DNA of 64,000 nt from Amycolatopsis nivea (GTDB lineage Bacteria; Actinomycetota; Actinomycetes; Mycobacteriales; Pseudonocardiaceae), in contig NZ_SDLT01000045.1 in NCBI RefSeq assembly GCF_004522235.1, positions 1 through 64,000 on the forward strand, given 5' to 3'. The notes below the pieces were generated by a model, which ran no database searches, was not told where the DNA came from, and saw nothing but the letters and a program-made list of their open reading frames with translations. Shown one piece after another: positions 7,947 to 16,868 of the stretch. Positions within the stretch are counted from its first letter, which is position 1. Each line of letters opens with the position of its first letter. The translations under genes and the position numbers were made by a program.

Positions 7947-8509
7947 CGATCCGCCAAACAGGACTTAAGTGCGGCGGCGATGTCGTTGCTGTCTACCGGA
8001 TCCACGAAGTGGGCGAGGTATTCGCCCTCGGGGCCCATGAGGTAGGTGAACGCGCTGTGCGGCATCCGGTAGCCGTCGGGCTCGTCGACGCGCCGGGAGT
8101 GCACGTGGTAGGCCTTCTTCGCCGCCTCGATTTCCGCGGCGGGCCCGGTCAGCCCGGTGATCCGCGGATGATTGGCCGCCAGGAAAGCGCGCATGACCTC
8201 CGGGGTGTCGCGTTCCGGATCGACCGTGACATAAAGGGCTCGCACTCGATCCGCGTGATCGCCGAGGCGGTCGAGCGCCTGGTCGATCCGGGCCAGCGCG
8301 GGCGGGCACACGGTCTGGCAATGCGTGAAGCCGAAAAAGACGAGGAGGTATTTTCCGAAATAGGAACGTTCGGTGACCGCGGTGCCGGAATCGTCGATCA
8401 GCCGGAAACTTCCGCCGACTGTCGGAACCGGGCGCGAAATCGTCGCGGAAGCGGAACCGGACCCGGATCCGGATCCGGGAGGAGTGCAGCAGGAGGAATT
8501 CATTTCCAT
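7943..8509 (-). CDS. SCO1/SenC-like thioredoxin-fold copper protein
   Basis: 188 residues. The SCO core is plain: LLVFFGFTHCQTVCP with the copper-binding CxxxC at C64/C68, TVDPERDTPEVM, and the conserved His151 in RMPHSAFTYLMGP. SCO proteins carry copper to the CuA site of cytochrome oxidase or reduce thiols. This one has no clear signal peptide or membrane anchor: the N-terminus is MEMNSSCC followed by a Gly-Ser repeat coded by reiterated CCGGAT hexamers. Its gene overlaps the LDI-like gene by GTGA, so the two are translationally coupled. That is odd for a respiratory assembly factor and suggests it serves the LDI-like enzyme or a copper/thiol redox step. An internal ATG at 8503 is an alternative start. 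Confidence 0.8.
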   Translation of the reverse strand: MEMNSSCCTPPGSGSGSGSASATISRPVPTVGGSFRLIDDSGTAVTERSYFGKYLLVFFGFTHCQTVCPPALARIDQALDRLGDHADRVRALYVTVDPERDTPEVMRAFLAANHPRITGLTGPAAEIEAAKKAYHVHSRRVDEPDGYRMPHSAFTYLMGPEGEYLAHFVDPVDSNDIAAALKSCLADR

Positions 8510-8564
8510 GACTCACACGCTAGGAGCCGTGGTCATGCCCGTCCAATGCCGCGTTGGCGCTCGG

Positions 8565-9506
8565 CTATGTCGGTTGGGTATAGCCGCTGATGGTCGCCCG
8601 GATCTCGGCCGCGACCTCGTCCAGTTTTCGCATCATGAGCAGCATCGTCGGGGTGAGCTGCCTGCCCGCGGGCAGCGTGACGCCGACCGATTCCACGATG
8701 CCGAGGTCGATCGGCAGCGCGGACAGCTCCGGTTCGGTGTCGGCGACCAGCTGCGGCATCACGACGAGGGTGTCGGTCTCCAGCGCGATGGCGCGCACGG
8801 CGAGGAACGAACCGCATTCGATGCGGTTGGCCGGGGTGGAGAGGCCGCGGCTCAGGAGATGTTCCTCGAATTGCCGTCGCTGCGGGTTGTCGGCGGGCGG
8901 CATCGACCAGAGTTCGCCGACCAGATCGGCGAGCGTGAGTCCCGGCCGCCGGTGCGCGGGATGCTGGCGGCGCGCCACTACGCGAGCGGGCTCGTAGTAG
9001 AGGTGATGCTGGCGCAGCCGGTCGTTGTTCGCCGGTTCGAGCGTGCCGACGACCAGGTCGACGTCGCCCGCGAGCAGCGCCTCGTACAGCGCCTCCGGGC
9101 CGCCGTGCCGGATGATGACGGTCAGGTCGGGCGCGACGGCTTTCACTCGCGCGACCGCGCGGGGCAGCAGCACGCTCGCCCCGGCGAGGAAGGTGCCGAT
9201 CGTGACGGTGCCGGCGTGGCCGTCGACGAGCTCTTCGAGATGCCGCCCGGCTTGGCGGAGTTCGGCGAGCACTGCCCGGGCGTGGTCGACGAAGACCTCG
9301 CCGAACAGCGTCGCCGTCATCCCGCGCGGGCTGCGCTCGAACAGTTCGACCTTGAGGATCGACTCGAGTTCGCGCAGCCCGCGGGTCAGCACCGGCTGCG
9401 TGATGTGCAGCCGTTCGCCCGCGGCGACCAGCGAGCCCTGTTCGGCGATCGCCACGACGTAGCGCAGATGGCGCAGCTTGAGCCTGCCGTCGGCGAGATC
9501 GGTCAT
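8565..9506 (-). CDS. LysR-family transcriptional regulator
   Basis: 313 residues. Winged helix at residues about 10-68 (LRHLRYVVAIAEQGSLVAAG, ITQPVLTRGLRELE), followed by the periplasmic-binding-like effector domain. It lies on the same strand as and just upstream of the SCO1/LDI-like/FAH/dioxygenase genes (56 bases to the SCO1-like start), so it probably controls them. LysR genes are more often divergent from their targets, so either it is read through into the operon or the operon has its own promoter in the short gap 8510-8564. The effector would be the pathway substrate or an intermediate. Confidence 0.88.
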   Translation of the reverse strand: MTDLADGRLKLRHLRYVVAIAEQGSLVAAGERLHITQPVLTRGLRELESILKVELFERSPRGMTATLFGEVFVDHARAVLAELRQAGRHLEELVDGHAGTVTIGTFLAGASVLLPRAVARVKAVAPDLTVIIRHGGPEALYEALLAGDVDLVVGTLEPANNDRLRQHHLYYEPARVVARRQHPAHRRPGLTLADLVGELWSMPPADNPQRRQFEEHLLSRGLSTPANRIECGSFLAVRAIALETDTLVVMPQLVADTEPELSALPIDLGIVESVGVTLPAGRQLTPTMLLMMRKLDEVAAEIRATISGYTQPT

Positions 9507-9551
9507 CGGGAACGCTCGGCTGGTCGCATGCGCCCGATTCTGCCGGTCCGC

Positions 9552-10034
9552 TCAGTGGTGGCCGCCCACCGGCACGACGAAACTGACGGTTTTGCTGTCC
9601 AGGACGTGGTGCGTCGGGTCGGCCAGCCCGATCCACACCTTGTGCGGGCCGGGCGGCAGCGCCTGGATGATCAGCGGTTCGCCGCTGCCGTCGGCCCAGT
9701 GCCACGGCGCGTCGTCGACCGTCACGTGGATGTGGCCGATGCGCGGCGAGACGTCGAGCGCGGCCGGGCCGTAGACCGGGACGATGCGCAGGTTGTCCGC
9801 CCGGTAGCGCAGGACGACCAGGCCTTTCGCGAGCTGTTCCGGCAGCGGCGCGTCGACGGTGAGCGCGGGCGGCGGCTGGGACGGCAGCGGCACGACGGGG
9901 GCGGGCGGCCACCCCGACGCCGCGGCGGGCGGAGGGGCGGAGGCCACCGGAGGCGCGGGAACGGCGGAAGCGGAGCAGGCGGTCGCCAGCAAAGCGGCTG
10001 AACCGAGGATCGCGGTGCGAAGAAAATGAGCCAT
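9552..10034 (-). CDS. DUF6130-like lipoprotein
   Basis: 160 residues. N-terminal signal with a lipobox (ALLATACSAS, Cys20), then a proline-rich linker of about 30 residues and a domain ending in GHIHVTVDDAPWHWADG, QALPPGPHKVWIGLAD and HVLDSKTVSFVVP. This matches the DUF6130 pattern seen in secreted actinobacterial and proteobacterial proteins; the His-rich HxH...HxW arrangement suggests metal binding. It is likely anchored to the outer face of the membrane. It lies between the LysR gene (45 bases away) and the tannase-like gene, all on the minus strand, but its link to either is not clear. Confidence 0.65.
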   Translation of the reverse strand: MAHFLRTAILGSAALLATACSASAVPAPPVASAPPPAAASGWPPAPVVPLPSQPPPALTVDAPLPEQLAKGLVVLRYRADNLRIVPVYGPAALDVSPRIGHIHVTVDDAPWHWADGSGEPLIIQALPPGPHKVWIGLADPTHHVLDSKTVSFVVPVGGHH

Positions 10035-10108
10035 GGCACGAAAACTAGGCAGCCGTTGATCATCTTCGCGTCGGTCGGACGACCGGATCGCTGTACGCCA
10101 TGAGGGAA

Positions 10109-10145
10109 GTGCCGTGCGTGCCGCTGGGGTCGGCACGCACGGCAC
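10109..10145 (-). terminator. Perfect 14-bp inverted repeat after the tannase-family gene
   Basis: GTGCCGTGCGTGCC (10109-10122) pairs perfectly with GGCACGCACGGCAC (10132-10145) around a 9-base loop. It begins 4 bases after the stop codon of the minus-strand esterase gene at 10149. No T-run follows, which is normal for actinobacterial terminators. Confidence 0.7.
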
Positions 10146-10148
10146 AGG

Positions 10149-11669
10149 TCAGCGGCAGCGGTAGCTGGACGCGACGGCGGGGTCGCCGTAGCCCTTGTAC
10201 CGCGAGACCCGCGGGTACGCGCACAGGTTGCGGGTCTGCTTCCCGTCCGCGGTCGCGGCCGCGAGGGTGGCCGGGGCCTTGCCGTGTTCGACCCAGTCGA
10301 CCAGCGCGCCGAGCGGATTGGTGGGCGTCGCGCCCGTACCGCCGCCGCAGTGTTCGACGCCGGGGGCCAGGAACAGCCGGTAGAAGTCGTTCACCCGGTG
10401 GGAGCCGCCCATCGCCCGTTCGACCTCGGCGCGGTAGCGCAGGGTGCCGCCGGGCGGGATGAGCTGGTCGTCCGTGCCGACGAAGGTCAGCAGCTTGCCG
10501 CCGGTCCGGCGGAAGGCCGACAGGTCCGGGTCGGCGGTGCCGATGACGTCGTCGTACTCCCGCACCGACTGGCGGAACACCTGCGCGAACTGGGCGTAGC
10601 TGAGCTTCGAGACGTCGAAGTCGGCCTGCTTCTCCACGAACGACTGCACCCACTTGACCGCGACCGGGAACCCGGTGGCGTACGGGCTGTCGCCGGTTCC
10701 GGCCAGCCAGGTGAAATCGGCGCCCTTCGGGAGGCCGTCCCACAGCTTCCGGCCGCGTTCGTCGGTCGGCCCGGCCCAGATCTTCCGCATGACGTCGGCG
10801 TCCTTGGCCGTGACGGTGATTTCCTTGCCGTCGCAGAGGACCTTCGTGCCGATCAGGGAGCGCGGGTCGTAGCTGCACTCGTCCGGCCGGTCGACGATGC
10901 CGTTCTTGACGCCGTCGTTCGCGTCGCACGCCTGGACCGCGGCCTGCCGGAACGCGGTGAAGACGCACGCGCTCGGGAAGTCGTGCTCCTGGTTCATCAC
11001 GATCTGCGGCCAGAGCGTCGCGACCGCGAACTGAGTCCAGTGGACCGCGGGCGCGTTCGCCAGGATGCCGTCGAAGTCGCCGGGGTAGTTCTGTGCCTCG
11101 GAGTAGCCCTGGCGGCCGCCGGTCGAGCAGCCGTTCCAGTACGAGTAGGTCACCGGCCGGTGGTAGAACCGCTGCGTGACGTCCTTGCCGATCAGCGCGG
11201 CCTCGTGCACCGAGCGGGTGGCGAAGTTCGTCAGCAGCGGCTGGTCGACCTTGCCGGGCGCGGTCAGCGCCCACGAGGTGTCGAGCCCGGACAGGACGCC
11301 GGCGTCGGTGGTCACGCCCGCGTAGCCGTCCTTGGCGGCCTGGGCCAGCGGTGCGCCGAAGTCCCCGGCGGCGTACGCGCTTCCGCCGACTGCCTGGAGC
11401 CGTCCGGTCCAGCCGGTTTGCGGCAGGGCCACCCCGACCTTGACGTGGTCATTGGCCCCGGGATGGGTGAGCGTGACGGTGATTTCGCAGTAGCCGGGCT
11501 TGGCTTCGGCCTGCACGGATTCGATCTTCGCGCCGCTGGGCGCGGTGACCGGGACGGTGGCGCAGGCGGTGGGTTCGGCCGCCGCGGCGCTGGGCGCGAG
11601 CTGGGTGACGGTGGTCACCAGCAGCGCCGCGAGCGGCAACGCCGAGAGAAGTGTTCGGGTGCGTCTCAT
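10149..11669 (-). CDS. Secreted tannase/feruloyl esterase family protein
   Basis: 506 residues with a Sec signal (twin Arg at the start, hydrophobic stretch, AxA cleavage near residue 29-31). The family nucleophile motif is GCSTGGRQGYSEAQNYPGDF with the catalytic Ser in CSTGG; paired Cys residues around it and near the C-terminus (GVEHCGGG) fit the disulfide that joins Ser and His loops in this family. Such enzymes split ester bonds of feruloylated plant polysaccharides or gallate esters outside the cell. ATG 11669 has AAAGGA upstream. It is divergent from the LuxR gene at 11783, with a 113-base shared promoter region. Confidence 0.85.
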   Translation of the reverse strand: MRRTRTLLSALPLAALLVTTVTQLAPSAAAAEPTACATVPVTAPSGAKIESVQAEAKPGYCEITVTLTHPGANDHVKVGVALPQTGWTGRLQAVGGSAYAAGDFGAPLAQAAKDGYAGVTTDAGVLSGLDTSWALTAPGKVDQPLLTNFATRSVHEAALIGKDVTQRFYHRPVTYSYWNGCSTGGRQGYSEAQNYPGDFDGILANAPAVHWTQFAVATLWPQIVMNQEHDFPSACVFTAFRQAAVQACDANDGVKNGIVDRPDECSYDPRSLIGTKVLCDGKEITVTAKDADVMRKIWAGPTDERGRKLWDGLPKGADFTWLAGTGDSPYATGFPVAVKWVQSFVEKQADFDVSKLSYAQFAQVFRQSVREYDDVIGTADPDLSAFRRTGGKLLTFVGTDDQLIPPGGTLRYRAEVERAMGGSHRVNDFYRLFLAPGVEHCGGGTGATPTNPLGALVDWVEHGKAPATLAAATADGKQTRNLCAYPRVSRYKGYGDPAVASSYRCR

Positions 11670-11782
11670 CGCTTTCCTTTGTGGAGGGTCGCTTTCGCCT
11701 GAAACTAAGGCGGCCGCCGTACCCTTCGCGCCCGTCGGACGACGCCGTTGACGTACGTCGTCGCCCGGTATCGTCAGGGATC

Positions 11783-14494
11783 ATGACGCTGCGCGGACGG
11801 GACGCCGAGCTCAAGGAGCTGACCGAGCTGGTGGACGGCCCGGAAGGGCGCGTCGGCGTCCTCGTCCGGGGCGAGGCCGGCATCGGGAAGTCCGCGCTCG
11901 TCGGCGCGGCGGCCGCGGCCGCGTCGGTCGCGGGCATGCGGGTGCTGCGGACGACCGGCGCCGAGGCCGAACAGGACCTCGCGTACGCCGGGCTGCACCA
12001 GCTCCTGCACCCCATTCGCGCAGGTGTGGCCGGGCTGCCCGCGCCGCAGCGGACGGCGCTGGAGACCGCGCTCGGGCTCGCGGACGGACCGGAACCCAGC
12101 GCGTATCTGGTCGGGCTCGCCGCGCTGACGCTGCTGGCCGACACCGCCGCCGCGAAGCCGGTGCTGGTCGTCGCCGAGGACGTCCATTGGCTCGATCGCG
12201 CCAGCGCGGACGTCCTGGCGTTCGTCGCCCGGCGGATCGAGACCGAACCGGTCGCCCTGCTCGCGACGCTCCGCGACGGATCCGGTCCGCTGGTGGACGC
12301 CGGGCTCTGCCTGATGCCGCTCGACCGGCTTTCCGACGACGCCGCCGCGGAGCTGCTGGACTCGGTCGCGCCGAGGCTCGACCCGATGGTCCGTACCCGG
12401 CTGCTCGCCGAATCCGCGGGTCATCCGCTCGCGCTCACCGAGCTTCCGGCCGCGGTCGCCGACCTCGACGTGCTCGATCCGGTCCTGCCGCTGACCGAAC
12501 GGCTCGAGCGGACGTTCGCCTCCCGGGTCGCGACGCTGCCGGAAGCCACCCGCGCCGCCCTGCTGGTCGCGGCGCTCAACGAGACCGGTTCGATCGCGGA
12601 AACCCTTGCCGCGACGGGAGTTCTGCTCGGCGCGCCGGTGGAACCCGAGGTGCTGAGCCCCGCTGTCGACGCCCGGCTGGTCGAGTTCGCGGTCGGGTGC
12701 CTGACCTTCCGGCATCCGCTGATGCGGTCGGCCATTCCCGCGGCGGCGACGCTCAGCGAGCGTCGGCGGGCGCAGCTCGCGCTGGCCGAGACGGTGCGCG
12801 AACAGCCGGATCGGCGGGCCTGGCACCAAGCCCGGTCTGCCGCCGGTCCGGACGAAACCGTGGCCGCGGCCTTGGAATCGGCAGCCGACCGAGCGCGGCG
12901 GCGAGGCGGGGCCGCGGCGGCGATCGCGGCACTCGAGCAGGCGGCGCAGCTCAGCGAAAACCCGGACGCCCGGGCGGATCGGTTGCTGCGGGCCGCCGAG
13001 CTGGCCGTCGAATCCGGTCGCCGCGAGACCGCTGAACGGCTGGTGCGCGAGGCCCGGAACGGATCGCTCTCCGCGCGCCGGAAGGCCACCGCGAGCCAGT
13101 TGCTCAGCGGTTTCGAGGACGGCGTCCGCGAGGATCCCGCCCGGATCGGGGAGTTGGCGGCGCTCGCCGAATCCGTCGCCGCCGACGGACAGGACGACGC
13201 CGCGATGCGGATCCTGTGGGGCGCGGCGATGCGGTGTTTCTGGGCTGAACCCGGCGCGACAGCCCGTCAGACGCTACTGGACGTCGCTGCCGAGCTGCCG
13301 CTCCCGTACGACGACCCGCGCCTGATCGCGGTCGCTGCGTACGTCGCGCCGTTCGAGCGTGGCACCGCGGTCCTGGAGCAGCTTCGGGTGCTCGTGGGCG
13401 CGACCGGGGCCGATCCGGAAACCGACCGGTACCTGGGCAGCGCGTCCTTGCAGGTAGGCGCCTTCGACCTGGCCGCCCGCTTCTCGACGGCCGCGGTGCC
13501 GGGCCTGCGCGCGCAAGGCAGGCTCGGGTTGTTGCCGCGCGCGTTGGCCGTCCAGGCGTGGAGCCGGGTTCGGCTCGGCGACCTGGCTGGCGCGGCACCG
13601 TCTGCCGCCGAGGCGGTCCGGCTCGCGCAGGAGACCGGGCAGCCGTTCATGGGCGGGCTGGCGTTGGCGGTCCAGGCCGAGATCGCCGCGCTTCGCGGGG
13701 ACCACAAGCAGGCCAACGCCCTCGCCGACGAGGCCGAACGCGCCGGGCTCGCCGCTGGCGCGCGTCCCGTGCTGGCCACGGTCCAGCTCGCGCGCGGGCT
13801 CGTGGCGTTGAGCGAAGGCCGGTACGAGGACGCGTTCGCCGATCTGCGCCGGTTGCTCGACCCTGCGGATCCGGCGTACCAGCTGGCCCTGCGCGCGTAC
13901 TGCGTCGCGGAGCTGACCGAAGCCGCCGTCCGGGCCGGGCAAACCGACGCGATGCGGGAAATCCTGGCCGAGCTGGAGCCGTTGGGAGCCGCGTCCGAGG
14001 CCCCGGCGCTGCACATCGGGCTGCGGTACGCGCGGGCGGTGCTCGCTCCGAAGGAAACCGCCGAAGACCTGTTCACGGCGGCTTTGCAGGCGGACTTGAG
14101 CGGATGGCCTGCCGAACGCGGGCGGGTCCACCTGGCGTTCGGGGAGTGGTTGCGGCGGCAGCGCCGGGTCGTCGAATCGCGGGCGCACCTGCGTACCGCA
14201 CGGGAGACTTTCGACGCGCTCGGTCTGGCGGCGTGGGCCGAGCGGGCGCGGCGCGAGTTGCGCAGCGCGGGGGAGTCGAGCCCGAACCGGAGCCCGGACG
14301 CCCGCGACAAGCTGACGCCGCACGAGCTGAGCATCGCGCAGCTGGCCGCCGAGGGGCTGACGAACCGGGAGATCGGGCAGCGGCTCTATCTTTCGCACCG
14401 GACCGTCGGGACCCACCTGCACCGGATCTTCCCGAAGCTCGGCGTGAGCTCCCGCGCCGAGCTGGCCGACGCGGTGCGGGCGCTCGGCGACTGA
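11783..14494 (+). CDS. LAL-type LuxR-family ATP-binding regulator
   Basis: 903 residues, typical for the large ATP-binding LuxR (MalT-like) class. Residues 1-170 hold an AAA/NACHT-like ATPase with Walker A GEAGIGKSA (about 30-38) and Walker B-like VLVVAEDVHWLD. The middle, about 340-830, is helical and TPR-like and senses ligand or partner. The last 65 residues are the LuxR helix-turn-helix (LTPHELSIAQLAAEGLTNRE, LSHRTVGTHLHRIFPKLGV). GGGA lies upstream of ATG 11783. It is divergent from the tannase-family gene and precedes, 92 bases on, the secreted hydrolase genes; it may control either side. The related class often governs secreted enzymes or antibiotic clusters. Confidence 0.9.
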   Translation: MTLRGRDAELKELTELVDGPEGRVGVLVRGEAGIGKSALVGAAAAAASVAGMRVLRTTGAEAEQDLAYAGLHQLLHPIRAGVAGLPAPQRTALETALGLADGPEPSAYLVGLAALTLLADTAAAKPVLVVAEDVHWLDRASADVLAFVARRIETEPVALLATLRDGSGPLVDAGLCLMPLDRLSDDAAAELLDSVAPRLDPMVRTRLLAESAGHPLALTELPAAVADLDVLDPVLPLTERLERTFASRVATLPEATRAALLVAALNETGSIAETLAATGVLLGAPVEPEVLSPAVDARLVEFAVGCLTFRHPLMRSAIPAAATLSERRRAQLALAETVREQPDRRAWHQARSAAGPDETVAAALESAADRARRRGGAAAAIAALEQAAQLSENPDARADRLLRAAELAVESGRRETAERLVREARNGSLSARRKATASQLLSGFEDGVREDPARIGELAALAESVAADGQDDAAMRILWGAAMRCFWAEPGATARQTLLDVAAELPLPYDDPRLIAVAAYVAPFERGTAVLEQLRVLVGATGADPETDRYLGSASLQVGAFDLAARFSTAAVPGLRAQGRLGLLPRALAVQAWSRVRLGDLAGAAPSAAEAVRLAQETGQPFMGGLALAVQAEIAALRGDHKQANALADEAERAGLAAGARPVLATVQLARGLVALSEGRYEDAFADLRRLLDPADPAYQLALRAYCVAELTEAAVRAGQTDAMREILAELEPLGAASEAPALHIGLRYARAVLAPKETAEDLFTAALQADLSGWPAERGRVHLAFGEWLRRQRRVVESRAHLRTARETFDALGLAAWAERARRELRSAGESSPNRSPDARDKLTPHELSIAQLAAEGLTNREIGQRLYLSHRTVGTHLHRIFPKLGVSSRAELADAVRALGD

Positions 14495-14586
14495 CTTACG
14501 CCGGTTGCGTCATCCGACGGGCGCGGGCGCGCGGCCGGGCTCCCTAGCGTCGAGACCGTCCCACGGTCTTGCGCACAGGAGTTCAG

Positions 14587-15609
14587 ATGATCAGCAGGAG
14601 ACGATTCACCCAGATGTTCGCGGCCGGTGTGGCAGCGACCTCGCTCGCCGCCTGCTCGTCGCCTGCCGCTTCGCAGCCCGTGGCTCCCGACCTGCGGGCG
14701 GGTTCGGGCGAGCACACCTCGCTGGGCACGATCAAGCACGCCGACGCCGGAGTCGTGAGCATGGCGTACGCCGAATTCGGCCCGGCAGGCGGCAAACCGG
14801 TGATCCTGCTGCACGGCTGGCCGTATGACCCGTACAGCTACGCCGACGTCGCGCCGTTGCTTGCCGCGCAAGGGTTCCGGGTGATCGTCCCGTTCCTGCG
14901 CGGGTTCGGCCCGACGGTGTTCAAGTCCGCGGACACGGTCCGCAACGGGCAGCAGACGGCCATCGCGCTCGACGTCGTCGCGCTGATGGACACGTTGAAA
15001 ATCGACAAAGCGATCCTCGGCGGATACGACTGGGGTTCCCGGACCGCCGCGGTGATCGCCGCGCTGTGGCCCGAGCGGTGCCAGGCCGTCGTCCCGGTCA
15101 GCGGGTACATCGTCGCCAACCTCAAGGCGAACCTGCAGCCGCTGCCCCCGGCCGCCGAACTGGGCTGGTGGTACCAGTATTACTTCGCGACCGAGCGCGG
15201 CCGCGCGGGCTACGCGGCGAACCGGCACGATTTCAACAAGCTGATCTGGAAGACGGCCTCGCCGACCTGGCATTTCGACGACGCGACGTACAACCGCAGC
15301 GCCGCGGCGTTCGACAACCCGGACCACGTCGCGATCGTCATCCACAACTACCGCTGGCGGCTCAGCCTTGCCCCCGGCGAACCGCGATACGACGCGGACG
15401 AACAGAAACTCGCCGCGGGCGCGACCATCGGCGTCCCGGCGATCACCCTGGCCAGCGACTTCGACGGCGCGGCCAAGGACGGCAAGGGCTACCGCGCCAA
15501 GTTCACCGGAAAATACGAGCACCGGATCCTCGACGGCATCGGGCACAACGTGCCGCAGGAGGCGCCGAAGCCGTTCGCACAGGCGATCGTGGACGCGGCC
15601 AAGCTCTGA
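14587..15609 (+). CDS. Secreted alpha/beta hydrolase (epoxide hydrolase-like), Tat lipoprotein
   Basis: 340 residues. The start MISRRRFTQMF is a twin-arginine signal, and LAACSSP at about 19-25 is a lipobox, so the product is probably exported folded and lipid-anchored. The hydrolase core shows HGWPYDPYSY (oxyanion HGxP motif), GGYDWGSRTAA with Asp as nucleophile, as in epoxide hydrolases and haloalkane dehalogenases, and DGIGHNVPQEAP with the catalytic His. The ATG at 14587 has AGGAG just upstream; an ATG at 14569 would place extra residues before the Tat motif. Substrate unknown. Confidence 0.82.
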   Translation: MISRRRFTQMFAAGVAATSLAACSSPAASQPVAPDLRAGSGEHTSLGTIKHADAGVVSMAYAEFGPAGGKPVILLHGWPYDPYSYADVAPLLAAQGFRVIVPFLRGFGPTVFKSADTVRNGQQTAIALDVVALMDTLKIDKAILGGYDWGSRTAAVIAALWPERCQAVVPVSGYIVANLKANLQPLPPAAELGWWYQYYFATERGRAGYAANRHDFNKLIWKTASPTWHFDDATYNRSAAAFDNPDHVAIVIHNYRWRLSLAPGEPRYDADEQKLAAGATIGVPAITLASDFDGAAKDGKGYRAKFTGKYEHRILDGIGHNVPQEAPKPFAQAIVDAAKL

Positions 15610-15694
15610 GGATTCATCGAGGTTTGATCGAGAGCGAATACGGTGCGCACGCCTCTCGCCGGAAACCCGGCGGCTGTCGAACTTGAGGAGTGCG

Positions 15695-16807
15695 ATGAGA
15701 CGCAAAGCTTTCGGTGCCGTGGCGGTCGCGGCCGCCTTGATCGGCCTGGCCAGCCCGGCTTCGGCGGAAACGCCCGCCGACATCCTCCAAGCGGGTGCCC
15801 AGGCCGGCGTCAGCGCGGGATACCCCGGGGTGATCGGGCTGGTCCGCAACGGCGAAAGCACGCAGTACATCCACGCCGGATACGGAAACCTCACCACCAA
15901 GACCCCGGCGGACCCGAAAGCGCAGTTCCGGATCGGCAGCGACACCAAGGCGTTCACCGCCGCGGTGCTGCTGCAACTGGAAGCCGAAGGCAAGCTCTCC
16001 CTCGACGACACCATCGCCCGCTGGCTGCCCGGCGCGGTGAACGCCAACGGGAACGACGGCACGAAGATCACCGTCCGGCAGGTGCTGCACCAGACCTCCG
16101 GATTGCCGGACTACACGGGCGATTCGCGGTTCATCAACTCCTACGTCGCGAACACCAACCCGCGCCAGGCGTGGCCGCCGCAGACGCTGGTGGACATCGC
16201 GACGTCGCATCCGTCGCTGGGCACGTCGTTCCACTACTCGAACACCAACTACATCCTCGCCGGCATGGTGATCAAGGCGGTGACCGGAAACGAGCCGGCC
16301 GTCGAGATGCAGCGGCGCATCTTCGAGCCGCTCGGATTGAGCAACACCTCGTTCCCGACCGCCGACCCCGGGATGAGCGGCAATTACCTGAACGGCTACT
16401 ACATCTCGTTCGGCGTGTTCTACAACGACTTCACCGTGTCGAATGTGCAGGCGTTCGGGACCGCGGGCGCCATTGTGTCCACAGAGGACGATCTGGCGAC
16501 GTTCGAACGAGCGCTGTTGAGCGGAAAGCTCCTGCCACCGCAGCAGCAGGCCGAGCTGAAGACGACGGTGCCGATCGACAACGCGGGCAACCAGTACGGG
16601 CTGGGGATCGGCCTTTCGCCGACGGCCTGCGGAATGGCGTGGAATCACAGCGGCGGGGTGCTCGGCTACTTCAACACGTGGCTGACCAGCGACGACGGCA
16701 GCAAGCAGGTGCTGGTGGCGGCCAATGAGAACCATCTGGCCGGAGCCGCGACCCGGGGGCAGACCACGCTCGGCAACGCGGCGCTGAAGGCCTACTGCGC
16801 GTCCTAG
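15695..16807 (+). CDS. Secreted serine hydrolase, beta-lactamase/D-Ala-D-Ala carboxypeptidase family
   Basis: 370 residues with a Sec signal (cleavage after SPASA, about residue 24). The three class C/PBP motifs are present: S82-D-T-K85, Y181-S-N183, and HSGG in the last quarter. The length and sequence (SGLPDYTGD, HYSNTNYILAGMVIKAVTG) fit the R61-type D-alanyl-D-alanine carboxypeptidase/esterase group rather than a true beta-lactamase. GAGGAG lies upstream of ATG 15695. The palindromic element at 16822 follows its stop by 14 bases. Confidence 0.85.
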   Translation: MRRKAFGAVAVAAALIGLASPASAETPADILQAGAQAGVSAGYPGVIGLVRNGESTQYIHAGYGNLTTKTPADPKAQFRIGSDTKAFTAAVLLQLEAEGKLSLDDTIARWLPGAVNANGNDGTKITVRQVLHQTSGLPDYTGDSRFINSYVANTNPRQAWPPQTLVDIATSHPSLGTSFHYSNTNYILAGMVIKAVTGNEPAVEMQRRIFEPLGLSNTSFPTADPGMSGNYLNGYYISFGVFYNDFTVSNVQAFGTAGAIVSTEDDLATFERALLSGKLLPPQQQAELKTTVPIDNAGNQYGLGIGLSPTACGMAWNHSGGVLGYFNTWLTSDDGSKQVLVAANENHLAGAATRGQTTLGNAALKAYCAS

Positions 16808-16821
16808 GCCCGCTGCCGGTC

Positions 16822-16868
16822 GTGTGGGGAACCCTGCGGGAATCAGACTCCTTCAGGGTTCCCCTCAC
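16822..16868. repeat. 47-bp palindromic element, copy 3
   Basis: Arms GTGTGGGGAACCCTGCGGG plus AATC and GACTCCTTCAGGG plus TTCCCCTCAC pair at most positions. It starts 14 bases after the stop of the plus-strand serine hydrolase gene, so it could serve as its terminator. It closely matches the copies at 4005 and 32109; the arm variant TCCTTC is shared with the half copy at 17. From 16869 to 17015 I see nothing else. Confidence 0.75.

Noticed and set aside
4067..9506. Polyketide biosynthesis cluster because of the SRPBCC (cyclase-like) gene
   Set aside because: No ketosynthase, acyl carrier protein or other biosynthetic core gene is present; the other genes are catabolic families.
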